The translations under genes and the position numbers were made by a program. This document shows positions 26,017 to 35,462 of a stretch of DNA of 64,000 bases, piece after piece; positions within the stretch are counted from its first letter, which is position 1, and every line of letters begins with the position of its first letter. The notes below the pieces were generated by a model. The model made no database searches. It saw only the letters and a list, made by a program, of their open reading frames with translations, and had not been told where the DNA came from. Origin of the DNA: Lachnospiraceae bacterium (GTDB lineage Bacteria; Bacillota; Clostridia; Lachnospirales; Lachnospiraceae); NCBI GenBank assembly GCA_017482485.1, contig JAFUMV010000042.1:1-64000 (forward strand). The letters are read 5' to 3'.

Positions 26017-27366
26017 ATGGTACAATTGGATCTGACAAAAGGGAATATTACAAAAACGATGCTTCAATTTGCATTTCCCATGATCTGCGGAAACTTGCTG
26101 CAGCAGCTTTACAATGTGGTGGACACGCTGATTGTGGGGAGGTTTCTGGGCGCGGATGCCCTGGCGGCGGTGGGGTCTTCCTATACGCTGATGACTTTTC
26201 TGACTTCTATTTTGCTGGGACTTTGTATGGGGTGCGGTGCCGTTTTTTCCATTCGTTTCGGAGAAAAAAATGAGACACTTTTAAAAGAGGACATGTTCGT
26301 ATCTTTTGTGTTGATCATGGGCCTGACCATTGTGCTGAATGCGGCGGCATTTTTGTTCATTGATCCCATCATGAGACTGCTTTCGGTGCCGACTGAAGTT
26401 TATGATTTGATGAGAGAATATCTGTGGGTGATTTTTTTCGGCATTGCGGCTACTTTTTTATATAATTACTTCAGTTGTCTTTTGCGGGCGGTTGGAAACT
26501 CTCTGGTGCCGCTTTTATTTCTGGGCGCATCAGCAGTGCTGAATATGGGTCTGGATCTGTTTTTTGTGCTGGTCTTAAAATGGGGCGTGGCCGGAGCCGC
26601 TGGAGCCACCGTGATATCCCAGTGGATTTCCGGGCTGGGCCTGATGCTTTATGCATATTTATGCTGTCCGAATTTGCGGATTGGCAGAGAGCATATGCAT
26701 ATCCGCAAAGAAATCGTGCAGGAAATCGGAAGATTTTCTGTGCTGACCTGCCTGCAGCAATCGGTAATGAATCTGGGGATTCTGATGGTGCAGGGGCGGG
26801 TGAACAGCTTCGGACCTGCGGTGATGGCGGCCTTTGCGGCTGCGGTGAAAATCGACTCCTTTGCCTATATGCCGGTGCAGGATTTCGGAAATGCATTTTC
26901 TACCTTTATCGCGCAGAACTATGGTGCTAAAAAAGAAGAACGCATTCAGAAGGGCATGAAGGCTGCGGTGAAGACTGCAGGAATATTCAGTGTATGTGTA
27001 TCCGCTGTGGTGGTACTATTTGCGCGGCAGTTGATGCTGATATTTGTGCAGCCGCAGGAAACGGCGATTCTTGAAGTGGGTATTTCCTATCTGCGCATCG
27101 AGGGAGCTTTTTACTGCGGAATCGGCGGCCTGTTCTTACTTTACGGGCTGTATCGGGCTATCAACCGGCCAGCCATGTCTCTTGTGCTGACGGTGATTTC
27201 GTTGGGAACCCGCGTACTTTTGGCTTATACGCTGTCTGCGATTCCGCAGATCGGTGTGACGGGCATCTGGTGGTCAGTGCCGATCGGCTGGTTTCTGGCG
27301 GATGTGACGGGCGTGATATATTACAGATGGAAGGTTGAGCCGTCAGCGGGAAATTGGCGCCGGTGA
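26017..27366 (+). CDS. MATE family efflux transporter
   Basis: Start at 26017 (MVQLDLTKGNITKTMLQFAF), with AAAAGGAAG about 9 bases upstream; the earlier in-frame GTG has no site. 449 residues with twelve spans and the family opening FPMICGNLLQQLYNVVDTLIVGRFLG. MATE proteins export cationic drugs or metabolites by Na+/H+ antiport. Cotranscription with LysR is likely. A role in exporting a product linked to the neighbouring peptides is speculative. Confidence 0.92.
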   Translation: MVQLDLTKGNITKTMLQFAFPMICGNLLQQLYNVVDTLIVGRFLGADALAAVGSSYTLMTFLTSILLGLCMGCGAVFSIRFGEKNETLLKEDMFVSFVLIMGLTIVLNAAAFLFIDPIMRLLSVPTEVYDLMREYLWVIFFGIAATFLYNYFSCLLRAVGNSLVPLLFLGASAVLNMGLDLFFVLVLKWGVAGAAGATVISQWISGLGLMLYAYLCCPNLRIGREHMHIRKEIVQEIGRFSVLTCLQQSVMNLGILMVQGRVNSFGPAVMAAFAAAVKIDSFAYMPVQDFGNAFSTFIAQNYGAKKEERIQKGMKAAVKTAGIFSVCVSAVVVLFARQLMLIFVQPQETAILEVGISYLRIEGAFYCGIGGLFLLYGLYRAINRPAMSLVLTVISLGTRVLLAYTLSAIPQIGVTGIWWSVPIGWFLADVTGVIYYRWKVEPSAGNWRR

Positions 27367-27381
27367 GCCGCTGTTGATTCA

Positions 27382-27672
27382 TTGGATTTGAAACTTTATT
27401 ATCCTTTTTTGTTGCTTCCCTTCAGCGGGTGTGTTATCATCAGAATATATCAGATGACCGCTGAAGCGGAAGTTATTTTTAACGTGATGCACAGAGCACC
27501 GTGGAGTGATCTGGCATATGAAAACCAATCTTCCGGAAATCAGCAGGATTCTCCGGATCTTTTATTCATGGCAGTAGGAAATGCGGAGGGCATTTTACAC
27601 TGTATTCCATTATTCTATTCGAGCCCGGATCGGGAAATTTTCGAGTGGATCCAAACAGTTACATTATTTTAA
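27382..27672 (+). CDS. Hypothetical short reading frame
   Basis: A 96-residue frame beginning 16 bp after the MATE gene, with no recognisable family and no convincing ribosome binding site. It begins with a hydrophobic stretch (YYPFLLLPFSGCVIIRIY) and then a soluble tail. It may be chance or a relic. The rest of 27673-27805 shows no gene. Confidence 0.25.
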   Translation: MDLKLYYPFLLLPFSGCVIIRIYQMTAEAEVIFNVMHRAPWSDLAYENQSSGNQQDSPDLLFMAVGNAEGILHCIPLFYSSPDREIFEWIQTVTLF

Positions 27673-27805
27673 AAAGCAAAACAGCCGGGTTGTGCCGGGA
27701 TGAATTTATTATTTAAAAAGCGAAGGTTTGCGGTTGTCTGAAATCTGGGAAGGAGGAATTTTATCATGAAATAGCTTCCGAAGTTTACCTTGAAAGAGAG
27801 GCATA

Positions 27806-28437
27806 TTGAAGGAAAGAACCAAAAAAGTAAAGAAACTGAAGAGTGCGGCAAAAGAAATTTCGCAGGCAGAGGACCGCGCATTAAAGCTGTCCGCCCAGTA
27901 TTTCGGAACGGAAATGTTAAAATTGTTTGATGTAGGGGGGAAAATTAAAGAGGTATTCGCTACAGAGTTGAATTATGTGGAGTTTAAACGGCTGTTTCAG
28001 GATTTTAACTACCTGATGGAGGATGACAGCTGCTGTCACTTTGAATTTGAGAGCGATTGCATTAGTAGAGAAGATTTAAGACAGTTACGGCGGAAGAAAG
28101 CAAAAAAATGCAGGCGGTATTGTATCTGCTTGCATTGAAGTTTCTTGGTCGCAGAGAAGTGGAAGAAATGGAGGAATTGAGGATGACATATTTTGCGGAA
28201 ATGATGCAGGAAGAAGGAAGAAAAGAAGGCAGAAAGGAAGGAGAGAAAACGAAAATGATCAAGCTTATTAAAAAGAAAATCCGGAATGATAAGACTCTGG
28301 ACATCATCGCAGGAGAAGTGGAAGAAACAGCGGAAAAGATTCGTCCGGTTTATGATCTGATACGGGAGAATCTTGATAAGTCGGAGGAAGAGTTACTTAA
28401 GATTTGCGGCAGCGCATGGCGCGTGAGCATTGATTGA
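27806..28437 (+). pseudogene. Broken Rpn-type (PD-(D/E)XK) recombination-promoting nuclease gene
   Basis: Two overlapping frames carry the two ends of one protein. The first (27806-28138) has the family N-terminus ALKLSAQYFGTEMLKLFD...HFEFES and then SREDLRQLRR. The second (28108-28437) has the family C-terminus: YLLALKFLGRREVEEMEELR, the Glu/Gly/Arg/Lys-rich hinge EEGRKEGRKEGEKTK and a helical tail. The central part with the nuclease motifs is missing, and the halves are out of frame. So the gene has an internal deletion plus frameshift. Such genes are multicopy in Clostridial genomes. Confidence 0.75.
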
Positions 28438-28461
28438 TATAAAAGTCATAACAGAGCTTTA

Positions 28462-28490
28462 AAAAGGGGGGCTGCCGAAGCAGTCCCCTT
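28462..28490 (-). terminator. Terminator of the fucO unit
   Basis: GGGGGGCTGC / GCAGTCCCC stem with a CGAA loop. On the minus strand it ends in CCCCCTTTTT, 11 bp after the fucO stop. Confidence 0.8.
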
Positions 28491-28500
28491 AAACAATATC

Positions 28501-29646
28501 TTACATCAGTTTTCTGAACAGAGTCTTCAGATCTTCCACAGAAGCTTCCTTCGGGTTGCCGGGTGCGCATGCATCGGCATAAGCGGATTCAGCCAAAAAC
28601 TGCAGATCTTCTTCCTTCAGAGCTTCCAGCTTGGAAGGAATTCCTACATCTGCGGACAGCTTGGCTACGGCGTCAACTGCTGCCTTACGGTATGCAGCCT
28701 GATCCATTTCGTCAACGCCCTTAACGCCCAGAGCGCGTGCGATCTCGCGATATTTTTCGCCGGTGCATTCTGCGTTGTATTCCATAACGATGGGAAGCAT
28801 CATTGCACATGCAACGCCGTGAGGAGTGTCATATACGGCGCCCAGGGTGTGAGCCATGGAATGAGCGATGCCAAGACCTACGTTGGAAAAGCCCATGCCT
28901 GCGATATACTGACCGAGAGCCATGCCATCGCGGCCTTCTTTCGTGTTTGCAACTGCGCCGCGCAGAGATTTGCCGATGATTTCGATGGCTTTAAGATGGA
29001 ACATGTCTGTCATTTCCCATGCAGCTTTGGTGGTGTATCCTTCGATTGCATGAGTCAGAGCGTCCATACCGGTGGAAGCTGTCAGACCCTTGGGCATGGA
29101 AGCCATCATGTCGGGATCTACAACTGCAATGATAGGCATGTCGTGAGGATCTACACAAACGAATTTGCGCTTTTTCTCCACGTCTGTAATTACGTAGTTG
29201 ATGGTAACTTCAGCTGCAGTACCTGCCGTTGTGGGAACTGCGATGATCGGAACGCAGGGTTTCTTTGTGGGAGCTACACCTTCCAGACTGCGGACATCTT
29301 CGAACTCGGGGTTTGCGATGATGATACCGATTGCCTTGGCGGTATCCATGGAAGAACCGCCGCCGATAGCAACGATGTAGTCAGCACCGGATGCCTTGAA
29401 AGCGGCTACGCCGTTCTGCACATTCTGAATGGTAGGATTTGCTTTGATATCGGAATAGATTTCGTAAGCAAGTCCTTCTTTATCGAGAATATCTGTAACT
29501 TTGCTGGTAACGTTGAATTTGATCAGGTCAGGATCGGAGCAGACAAATGCCTTTGCAAAGCCGTGGGCTTTTGCTTCGTTGGCGATTTCTGCGATTGCGC
29601 CGGCGCCGTGATAGGATGTCTGGTTGAGCATAATTCTGTTTGCCAT
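28501..29646 (-). CDS. fucO: Lactaldehyde reductase / propanediol oxidoreductase-type iron-containing alcohol dehydrogenase
   Basis: 381 residues with long stretches shared with E. coli FucO as I recall it: MANRIMLNQT, IAIGGGSSMDTAKAIGI, PTTAGTAAEVTINYVI, KFVCVDPHD, ALTHAIEGY, GQYIAGMGFSNVGLG, and the metal-site histidines in HSMAHTLGAVYDTPHG. It reduces L-lactaldehyde to 1,2-propanediol (or the reverse) with NADH during fucose or rhamnose fermentation. No fucose genes are adjacent; its neighbours are glycogen genes and a dead nuclease gene. It may serve more general aldehyde reduction. Codon use is that of a well expressed gene. Confidence 0.9.
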   Translation of the reverse strand: MANRIMLNQTSYHGAGAIAEIANEAKAHGFAKAFVCSDPDLIKFNVTSKVTDILDKEGLAYEIYSDIKANPTIQNVQNGVAAFKASGADYIVAIGGGSSMDTAKAIGIIIANPEFEDVRSLEGVAPTKKPCVPIIAVPTTAGTAAEVTINYVITDVEKKRKFVCVDPHDMPIIAVVDPDMMASMPKGLTASTGMDALTHAIEGYTTKAAWEMTDMFHLKAIEIIGKSLRGAVANTKEGRDGMALGQYIAGMGFSNVGLGIAHSMAHTLGAVYDTPHGVACAMMLPIVMEYNAECTGEKYREIARALGVKGVDEMDQAAYRKAAVDAVAKLSADVGIPSKLEALKEEDLQFLAESAYADACAPGNPKEASVEDLKTLFRKLM

Positions 29647-29692
29647 GGGTATCGTCTCCTTTTTATATTTTACAGAGTAATTTTACACAGAT

Positions 29693-30838
29693 TTAAACAA
29701 TGCGGTATTTTGCAACATACACAGGGAAGGAATCCGTGCCTTTCAGCTCCTTGCCCGCAGAGATGGTTACATTTTTATCCGTGATCAGATATTCGATATT
29801 TGCGCCTTCTTCCACAACAGTATCCTGCATCAGAACGCAGTTCTTCACTTTAGCGCCCTTGGCAACCTTAACACCACGGAACAGAACGCAGTTCTCAATT
29901 TCGCCCTCGATTACGCAGCCGTCAGCAACCATAACATTCTTTGCAGAAGAACCGGAAATGTATCTGGTAGGGTTGTCGTCACGAATCTTGGTGTAGATCG
30001 GGCTGGGAGAGAAGAGACCGTCCAGGTTGGCGTCATCAAGAAGCTTCATGTTCTCATCGAAGTAGCTCTTCATATCGCTGATACGGGCGGTATAGCCTTC
30101 GAACTTGTAAGCATGTACATGCAGCTTGTCAAGTCTGGGAGCCAGAATATCGCGTTCAAAATAAATATATCCACGTGCATAAGCGCCTTTGATCTGCTCC
30201 ATCAGCATTTCTCTTTCTATTACATAGATGTTCATGGAAAGATTCTGGGGACCGGATTCTTCGGGATTGATGTAAATTCTGTTCACACGGCCGTCTTCAC
30301 TGATAGACAGGGTGTAATACAGATCATTTTTCTCCACGGGAATTGCAAGAATTCCTGCGGGAATCTCTTCTTCTTTGTAAGCGATGCTCACATCTGCGCC
30401 GCTTGCAATATGTTCAGCGATCATCGCGTTGAAATCGATATTCAGGGCGATGTTGGTATCAGCCAGAATAACATATTTTTCTTTCTGATCCTTTAAGAAA
30501 TCGAGGATGCTGGCAACTGCTTCCACACGTCCGTTGTACATTTTGACTGTCTTCTCGGAGTAAGGAGGGAAGATTGTCAGACCGCCGTTTTTACGGGTCA
30601 GGTCCCATTCACGGCCGGAGCCGAGATGATCCATCAGAGAATGATAATTGTTGCGGACAACGATGGAAATATTGTCAATGCCGCAGTTTACCATGCTGGA
30701 CAGTAAAAAGTCCACCATGCGGTAACGGCCTGCAAAAGGAATGGAGGCCATCAGGCGTTCGCTGACCAGCTCAGGAACGAGAGAATCATAGCTGTTCGGG
30801 AATAAAATACCCAGAGCACTTGTATTGGAATTTACCAT
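29693..30838 (-). CDS. glgD: Glucose-1-phosphate adenylyltransferase subunit GlgD
   Basis: 381 residues of the nucleotidyltransferase plus left-handed beta-helix fold. The N-terminal GGxGxRL loop of the catalytic subunit is replaced by [17 protein letters not shown], as expected for the non-catalytic GlgD partner. The helix region ([23 protein letters not shown]) is intact. It overlaps the end of glgC by 7 bp (ATGGTAA), so the two are translationally coupled. GlgC/GlgD form the ADP-glucose pyrophosphorylase for glycogen synthesis. Confidence 0.95.
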   Translation of the reverse strand: MVNSNTSALGILFPNSYDSLVPELVSERLMASIPFAGRYRMVDFLLSSMVNCGIDNISIVVRNNYHSLMDHLGSGREWDLTRKNGGLTIFPPYSEKTVKMYNGRVEAVASILDFLKDQKEKYVILADTNIALNIDFNAMIAEHIASGADVSIAYKEEEIPAGILAIPVEKNDLYYTLSISEDGRVNRIYINPEESGPQNLSMNIYVIEREMLMEQIKGAYARGYIYFERDILAPRLDKLHVHAYKFEGYTARISDMKSYFDENMKLLDDANLDGLFSPSPIYTKIRDDNPTRYISGSSAKNVMVADGCVIEGEIENCVLFRGVKVAKGAKVKNCVLMQDTVVEEGANIEYLITDKNVTISAGKELKGTDSFPVYVAKYRIV

Positions 30839-32040
30839 TGTTCGTCACCGTCCTTTACATTATTGTTGACCATGGCGTTGGGGCCGATCTTTGCATTGTC
30901 ACCGATGTAAATGCCGGAACCTACTGTAGCAACACCTTTTTCGGTTTCGGTAGGCATAGCGCCGACAACTGCATTTTCACCGACTACAACATTCTCAGCG
31001 ATGATACAGTGTTTTACAACGGCACCCTTCTTGATCACCGTGCCGCCCATAACAACAGCGTCTTCCACTTCTGCACCCGCTTCCACCTTCACGCCTGCGA
31101 AAAGGATGGAATGCTTAACCGTACCGTTGATGCGGCAGCCATCTGTGATCATGGAATTTTCCACAACAGCGTCTGCACTCACCTTATGACCTGTCATACC
31201 GCTGTTGCGGCTGTAGATCTTCCAGCTGTCATCAAAAAGGTTGATGCCGGAATTTTCAGGATCCAGAACTTCCATATTAGCTTCCCACAAAGAAGAAATG
31301 GTTCCTACATCCTTCCAGTAGCCGCTGAAATGATAAGCGTACATATTGCGTCCATCACGCAGCAGGTTGGGGATGATGTTGTTGCCGAAGTCATTCTCGG
31401 ATTCGGGGTCTGCTTCGTCTTCGATCAGATATTTCTTCAGGATATCCCAGTTGAAAATATAGATACCCATGGAAGCCAGATTGGACTTGGGATTCTTGGG
31501 TTTTTCCTGGAACTCGGTAATTTTGTCGTTCTCATCTGCGACCATCAGACCGAAACGGGAAGCCTCCTCCCACGGCACCTCCATAACGGCAACAGAAAAC
31601 TCTGCGCCCTTTTCTTTGTGGAAACGCAGAAAATCGCTGTAGTCCTGTTTGCAGATCTGGTCACCGGAAAGGATGATGACATACTGCGGATTGTAACGCT
31701 CAATGAATGAAATGTTCTGGTAAATCGCGTTAGCGGTTCCTTTATACCAGTCAGAACCGGATGCCTTCTGATAAGGAGGGAGCACATGAACGCCGCCGTA
31801 AAGACGATCCAGATCCCAGGGCTGTCCGTTTCCGATATATTCATTGAGGACCATCGGCTGATACTGAGTCAGGATACCTACAGTATCAATGCCGGAATTG
31901 ACGCAGTTAGACAGCGGAAAATCGATAATACGATATTTTCCGCCAAAAGGAACTGCGGGTTTTGCCAGTTTTTGCGTCAGAGCGTATAAGCGGGAGCCCT
32001 GACCGCCGGCAAGAAGCATAGCAATCATTTCTTTTGCCAT
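30832..32040 (-). CDS. glgC: Glucose-1-phosphate adenylyltransferase, catalytic subunit
   Basis: ATG 32040 ([21 protein letters not shown]) is chosen because CAGGGGGA precedes it; the open frame continues upstream without family similarity. 402 residues: sugar nucleotidyltransferase with [12 protein letters not shown] and [20 protein letters not shown], then hexapeptide repeats. It makes ADP-glucose from ATP and glucose-1-phosphate. First gene of glgC-glgD. Other glycogen genes (glgA, glgB, glgP) are not in the window. Confidence 0.96.
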   Translation of the reverse strand: MAKEMIAMLLAGGQGSRLYALTQKLAKPAVPFGGKYRIIDFPLSNCVNSGIDTVGILTQYQPMVLNEYIGNGQPWDLDRLYGGVHVLPPYQKASGSDWYKGTANAIYQNISFIERYNPQYVIILSGDQICKQDYSDFLRFHKEKGAEFSVAVMEVPWEEASRFGLMVADENDKITEFQEKPKNPKSNLASMGIYIFNWDILKKYLIEDEADPESENDFGNNIIPNLLRDGRNMYAYHFSGYWKDVGTISSLWEANMEVLDPENSGINLFDDSWKIYSRNSGMTGHKVSADAVVENSMITDGCRINGTVKHSILFAGVKVEAGAEVEDAVVMGGTVIKKGAVVKHCIIAENVVVGENAVVGAMPTETEKGVATVGSGIYIGDNAKIGPNAMVNNNVKDGDEQW

Positions 32041-32225
32041 AATAATTCCCCCTGATTGAGTTATATGATGATGTTCAAATTGTATCATAAAAGCGGATAA
32101 ATCGAAAGGGATTTGTAAAAAAGAACGGATTTTTGTGAATGTTTTACTTTTATGCAAAATTAATATGAACAATTTGCACATGGATGATATACTAGAATAT
32201 ATTGTTGTGAAAGGCAGGTGTCAAG

Positions 32226-33140
32226 ATGAAAATTCTGGTAATAGGAGGCAGCTATTTTCTTGGACGGGTATTTACCATGCTGGCATCTGAACGATATGAG
32301 GTGACGGTGCTGAACCGCGGCACATATTCTATGGAGGCATTTGGGGTGAAATGCATTGCGGCAGACCGGCATGATGAGGGACGGCTTGAAGAAGTGCTTC
32401 AAAAGGCATGGGATGTGGTAGTGGATTTCTGTGCCTACAGGCAGGGCGATATCGCAGTGCTTCTTTCGCACTTTCTGACGCTTCCCAAACAGTATGTTTT
32501 TATCAGTACGGCAGATGTTTACAGGAAATGGACAGGCAAGGTGCTGGATGAGAATGCGCCGCTGGACGATCGACATTTTAGCGGGGATAACGGCGAGTAT
32601 ATCTGGCAGAAAATACTGTTGGAGAAAGAGCTAAAGAGCGTCTGTCAGGAAAAAGAAATCGCATATACTTCTGTGCGTCCGGCGGTTTTGTATGGACCCT
32701 TTAACTATGCCCAGCGGGAGGCTGTCTATGTTCAGATGGCCTGTATGGGACAGGAAATTATATGTCCTACCGGATGTGCCGGGAGATTTCAACCGGTTTA
32801 TGTAAAGGATGCTGCGGCCATGATTCTCTCATTATGTAAAAATCCGAAAGCCTATGATACCGCTTACAATCTGGCCGCTGAAGCAGTGGATTACGAAAAG
32901 TTTCTGGAGGCTTTTGTAAAGGCCAGCGGCGGCAGAGCAAAACTGCGCAGGGCTGGGCAGGGAGATCCGTGCCTTGCATCGCCGGAAACGTTTTTGCCCT
33001 TTGCGCTGACGGAAGAAGAAACAGAAATTTACAGCGGTGAAAAAATTGTGCGGGACACGGGACTTTTATGGACACCTCTGGAAAGCGGACTTCAAAAGAC
33101 CTGGAACGTTTTTTCAAAGCTGTATCAGCCGGAGCAGTAG
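32226..33140 (+). CDS. NAD-dependent epimerase/dehydratase family (extended SDR) protein
   Basis: 304 residues with an N-terminal Rossmann motif MKILVIGGSYFLGR, STADVY in the place of the catalytic Ser, and RPAVLYGPFNYAQRE. The usual YxxxK is not clear (YIWQKILLEKEL could supply Tyr and Lys). Substrate unknown; related proteins include isoflavone-reductase-like and CSP41-type SDRs. It is divergent from glgC. An extended -10 TGATATACT (32185-32193) lies about 33 bp before the ATG, and AAAGGCAGG is the ribosome binding site. A terminator-like hairpin follows. Confidence 0.82.
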   Translation: MKILVIGGSYFLGRVFTMLASERYEVTVLNRGTYSMEAFGVKCIAADRHDEGRLEEVLQKAWDVVVDFCAYRQGDIAVLLSHFLTLPKQYVFISTADVYRKWTGKVLDENAPLDDRHFSGDNGEYIWQKILLEKELKSVCQEKEIAYTSVRPAVLYGPFNYAQREAVYVQMACMGQEIICPTGCAGRFQPVYVKDAAAMILSLCKNPKAYDTAYNLAAEAVDYEKFLEAFVKASGGRAKLRRAGQGDPCLASPETFLPFALTEEETEIYSGEKIVRDTGLLWTPLESGLQKTWNVFSKLYQPEQ

Positions 33141-33183
33141 GTGCGTCACCGATCCGGAGTGAGCAGTAATGCAGGTGCTTTTA

Positions 33184-33226
33184 ATACCGAAAGTTGTGCC
33201 ATGTACGGCACACACTTTCGGTATAT
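33184..33226. terminator. Hairpin terminator after the SDR gene
   Basis: ATACCGAAAGT and GTGCC pair with GGCAC and ACTTTCGGTAT around an ATGTAC loop. The U-tract is weak on the plus strand, so it may also act as a processing hairpin. A TATAAT (33234-33239) for the next operon lies just downstream. Confidence 0.5.
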
Positions 33227-33368
33227 TCTGTGCTATAATACGTGAAACGGCTGATAGCAGCCGCGAAAAATCCTATATGTGATATCTTTGTATTCTTATT
33301 TTCTTGTTTTCTGAATTTTAATCATTCAAAGAGGTATCCACCAGGAAAATCAGTTTTAAGGAGGTAAC

Positions 33369-34319
33369 ATGAAACCCGAAGAGAAAATTGAATATGTGAA
33401 ACGCTTTTTGCAGGCGAGAATCGATCAGGATTTTCCTTATCCGTTCCGGGTCATTTATGAGGAAGGTCAGTTTCTGTTTCGTCTGCGCAACGGGCGGAAG
33501 ACTTGCTGCGCCAGACTTAAGCAGACCGATGAGGTGGTGGAGTGTATCGCGGAAGGGTCAAAGGAGCAGAAGGACAAAGAGATCTGCAGACTCTTTGAAA
33601 TTCTCAAAGCTGCGGTACAGGCACAGGAAAGCACGGCGCTGTCCCAGATCAGCAATTATGAAAAGGTGAAAAATGAGCTGATTCTGCGCCCGTTAAACTA
33701 TGGACTTGTGAGGGAACAGATTGAGGATGTGCCTCACATTCGCATCGGCGATGTGGCGCTGGTGCTCTATGCGGTCATGGCACACGAGGAAAATGATTAT
33801 TTCACCGCAAAAATGCACAGAAGTCAGATGGTGAGATGGAATCGGACAGAAAAGGAGGTTCTGGAAGAGGCGCTGGTCAATACCAGTTTTTTATATCCGC
33901 CAAGGCTGTATTCCGTAGAGGATTTGCTGACCTGGGATGAGAAGCAGCATGAGGACGGTCTGTTTATGACGGGGGAAAACGATTTTAAAATGAAAAAGGG
34001 AATGAGAGGATATATTCTGACCAATACGCTGGAGATCAATGGAGCGATTTCCGTCTTTTATCCCGGTGTGGCAAAGAAAATCGCGGAAAGTTTCGGAGAG
34101 GATTTTTATATTGCTTTCACCAGCATTCATGAAGCGCAGATTCATCCGGCCAGCATGATTTCACCTGAGGTGGTGGAGAGCAGCTTAAGGGATACGAATC
34201 GGCACTGCAACAGGGAGGAAGAGATTTTGACCAACCGGGTGTATTGCTACCGGTTGAAAGAAGGCTGCTTTGGTGTGATTGAGGATGGAGATTTTCTGGG
34301 GGTGAAGAAAGATGCATGA
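33369..34319 (+). CDS. DUF5688 family protein
   Basis: 316 residues, soluble, matching DUF5688 by its layout: LILRPLNYGLVREQIEDVPH, the DVALVLYAVM block, and C-terminal AISVFYPGVAKKIAESFGEDFYIAFTSIHEAQIHP. These proteins occur in Lachnospiraceae and have no assigned function. TAAGGAGG precedes the ATG. It opens a run of five same-strand genes and overlaps the next by 8 bp (ATGCATGA), so they are coupled. Possible roles include substrate adaptor or sensor for the downstream MoxR/VWA pair, by association only. Confidence 0.8.
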   Translation: MKPEEKIEYVKRFLQARIDQDFPYPFRVIYEEGQFLFRLRNGRKTCCARLKQTDEVVECIAEGSKEQKDKEICRLFEILKAAVQAQESTALSQISNYEKVKNELILRPLNYGLVREQIEDVPHIRIGDVALVLYAVMAHEENDYFTAKMHRSQMVRWNRTEKEVLEEALVNTSFLYPPRLYSVEDLLTWDEKQHEDGLFMTGENDFKMKKGMRGYILTNTLEINGAISVFYPGVAKKIAESFGEDFYIAFTSIHEAQIHPASMISPEVVESSLRDTNRHCNREEEILTNRVYCYRLKEGCFGVIEDGDFLGVKKDA

Positions 34320-35346
34320 GAAAAAGGATTCGTTTTACTTCTGTTGTGCGGAGAAGGACAGCCTTTATGCCTTGGAGCTTTTAAAAAAGCGCTGTGAGAA
34401 GAATGAGCTTACGGAAGGAGAAAAAAGGCAGCTGGCTTTCATGGAGCGCAGAATGGAGGAAAACAGGATTTATCTCTTGCCGGCTGTTGTTTATGCAGCG
34501 GCGAATCAGGAAAGCTTCGGAACATGGCTTGACGGTATAGCGGATGGCCTGCAGCAGAAATGGTATGCTCAGGGCGTTGTCTGGATGCGTAAAAATCCGG
34601 CATTTCTGGAAAAATTCGGATGGAGGGAACGGAAAAACGCGATTGTGGCGGCCGGTATTTTGTCGATGGCTGAGGTGACGCAGAATGAGGATTCGATGAA
34701 TCAGGTCCGTCGCATGATGCGGGGCGCATGGCGGTTTCTGTGGGAGAAAATGAAGCGTTTAAAGGCGCTGGATGCCAGGGCTTGGAAAGATATGCTGTCT
34801 CCCTGGGCGGATTCTGAATGCATGAGCTGCGGAATGGCGGGCGTGCTTTTGATGATGGCGGCGCTGAGCGACAGACCGGTGCTGGAGCGGGACAGAATCT
34901 GGAGAGACTTCCAGCGACTGGGCAGTTTTACCCGGGGATGTTTCTGTGCGGGCAAAGTGCAGGCTGTCTGTGACGAAAATGCGGTTTTTTCCGGGAATAA
35001 GCGGATGGCATGGCTTTTGACACATTTTAAAAATCCTCAGCGGCCCGCTTACATCCGGGAAAGGGAGCGTTTTGACAGCGAATGGCTGGATCAGCTGCAT
35101 CGGATTATGGAGCTGGCAGGACTGCCTGCTTCTGCCTGTGAGACGATGCGGATCAGCTGCAGCGAGGTACAGCTGATTTTGGAAGAGATGGAGGACAAGC
35201 CGACCGGAAAACAGTATATTACTTTTCTGATGCTTTATGCAGTGGCGAAGGAACTGGCTGCGGCCGGCAGGGCTGCAGCCGCGGTGGATATGACTGCAGC
35301 GAAATCCCTGCAGCAACAGTTAAGCCATGCAGAACTGTCCGTATAA
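34312..35346 (+). CDS. Uncharacterised alpha-helical protein in the MoxR/VWA cluster
   Basis: 344 residues, predicted mostly helical and soluble, rich in Cys, Met and Trp (DSECMSCGMAGVLLMMAAL, FTRGCFCAGKVQAVC). No family recognised. The start overlaps the stop of the DUF5688 gene, showing translational coupling. A strong terminator hairpin follows 15 bp after the stop, before the VWA gene, so most transcripts may end here. Confidence 0.7.
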   Translation: MHEKKDSFYFCCAEKDSLYALELLKKRCEKNELTEGEKRQLAFMERRMEENRIYLLPAVVYAAANQESFGTWLDGIADGLQQKWYAQGVVWMRKNPAFLEKFGWRERKNAIVAAGILSMAEVTQNEDSMNQVRRMMRGAWRFLWEKMKRLKALDARAWKDMLSPWADSECMSCGMAGVLLMMAALSDRPVLERDRIWRDFQRLGSFTRGCFCAGKVQAVCDENAVFSGNKRMAWLLTHFKNPQRPAYIRERERFDSEWLDQLHRIMELAGLPASACETMRISCSEVQLILEEMEDKPTGKQYITFLMLYAVAKELAAAGRAAAAVDMTAAKSLQQQLSHAELSV

Positions 35347-35360
35347 ATAACGAATCAGCT

Positions 35361-35408
35361 GCAGCGATGGGACAAACACTGAAAACGTGTTTCCCATCGC
35401 TGCTTTTT
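35361..35408 (+). terminator. Intrinsic terminator inside the MoxR/VWA cluster
   Basis: Perfect 12-bp stem GCAGCGATGGGA / TCCCATCGCTGC followed by TTTTT. It splits the five-gene run into 2 + 3 genes, or attenuates the last three. Confidence 0.85.
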
Positions 35409-35462
35409 GTGGTAAGATGAATATTGTTATTGACATGCTTTGGCCAAATGGAGGAATGTTGT

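Noticed and set aside
28819..29784. 321-residue plus-strand open frame
   Set aside because: Antisense of fucO, Cys/His-rich by reverse-complement codon bias only.
30820..31710. 296-residue plus-strand open frame
   Set aside because: Antisense of glgC, no recognisable domain.
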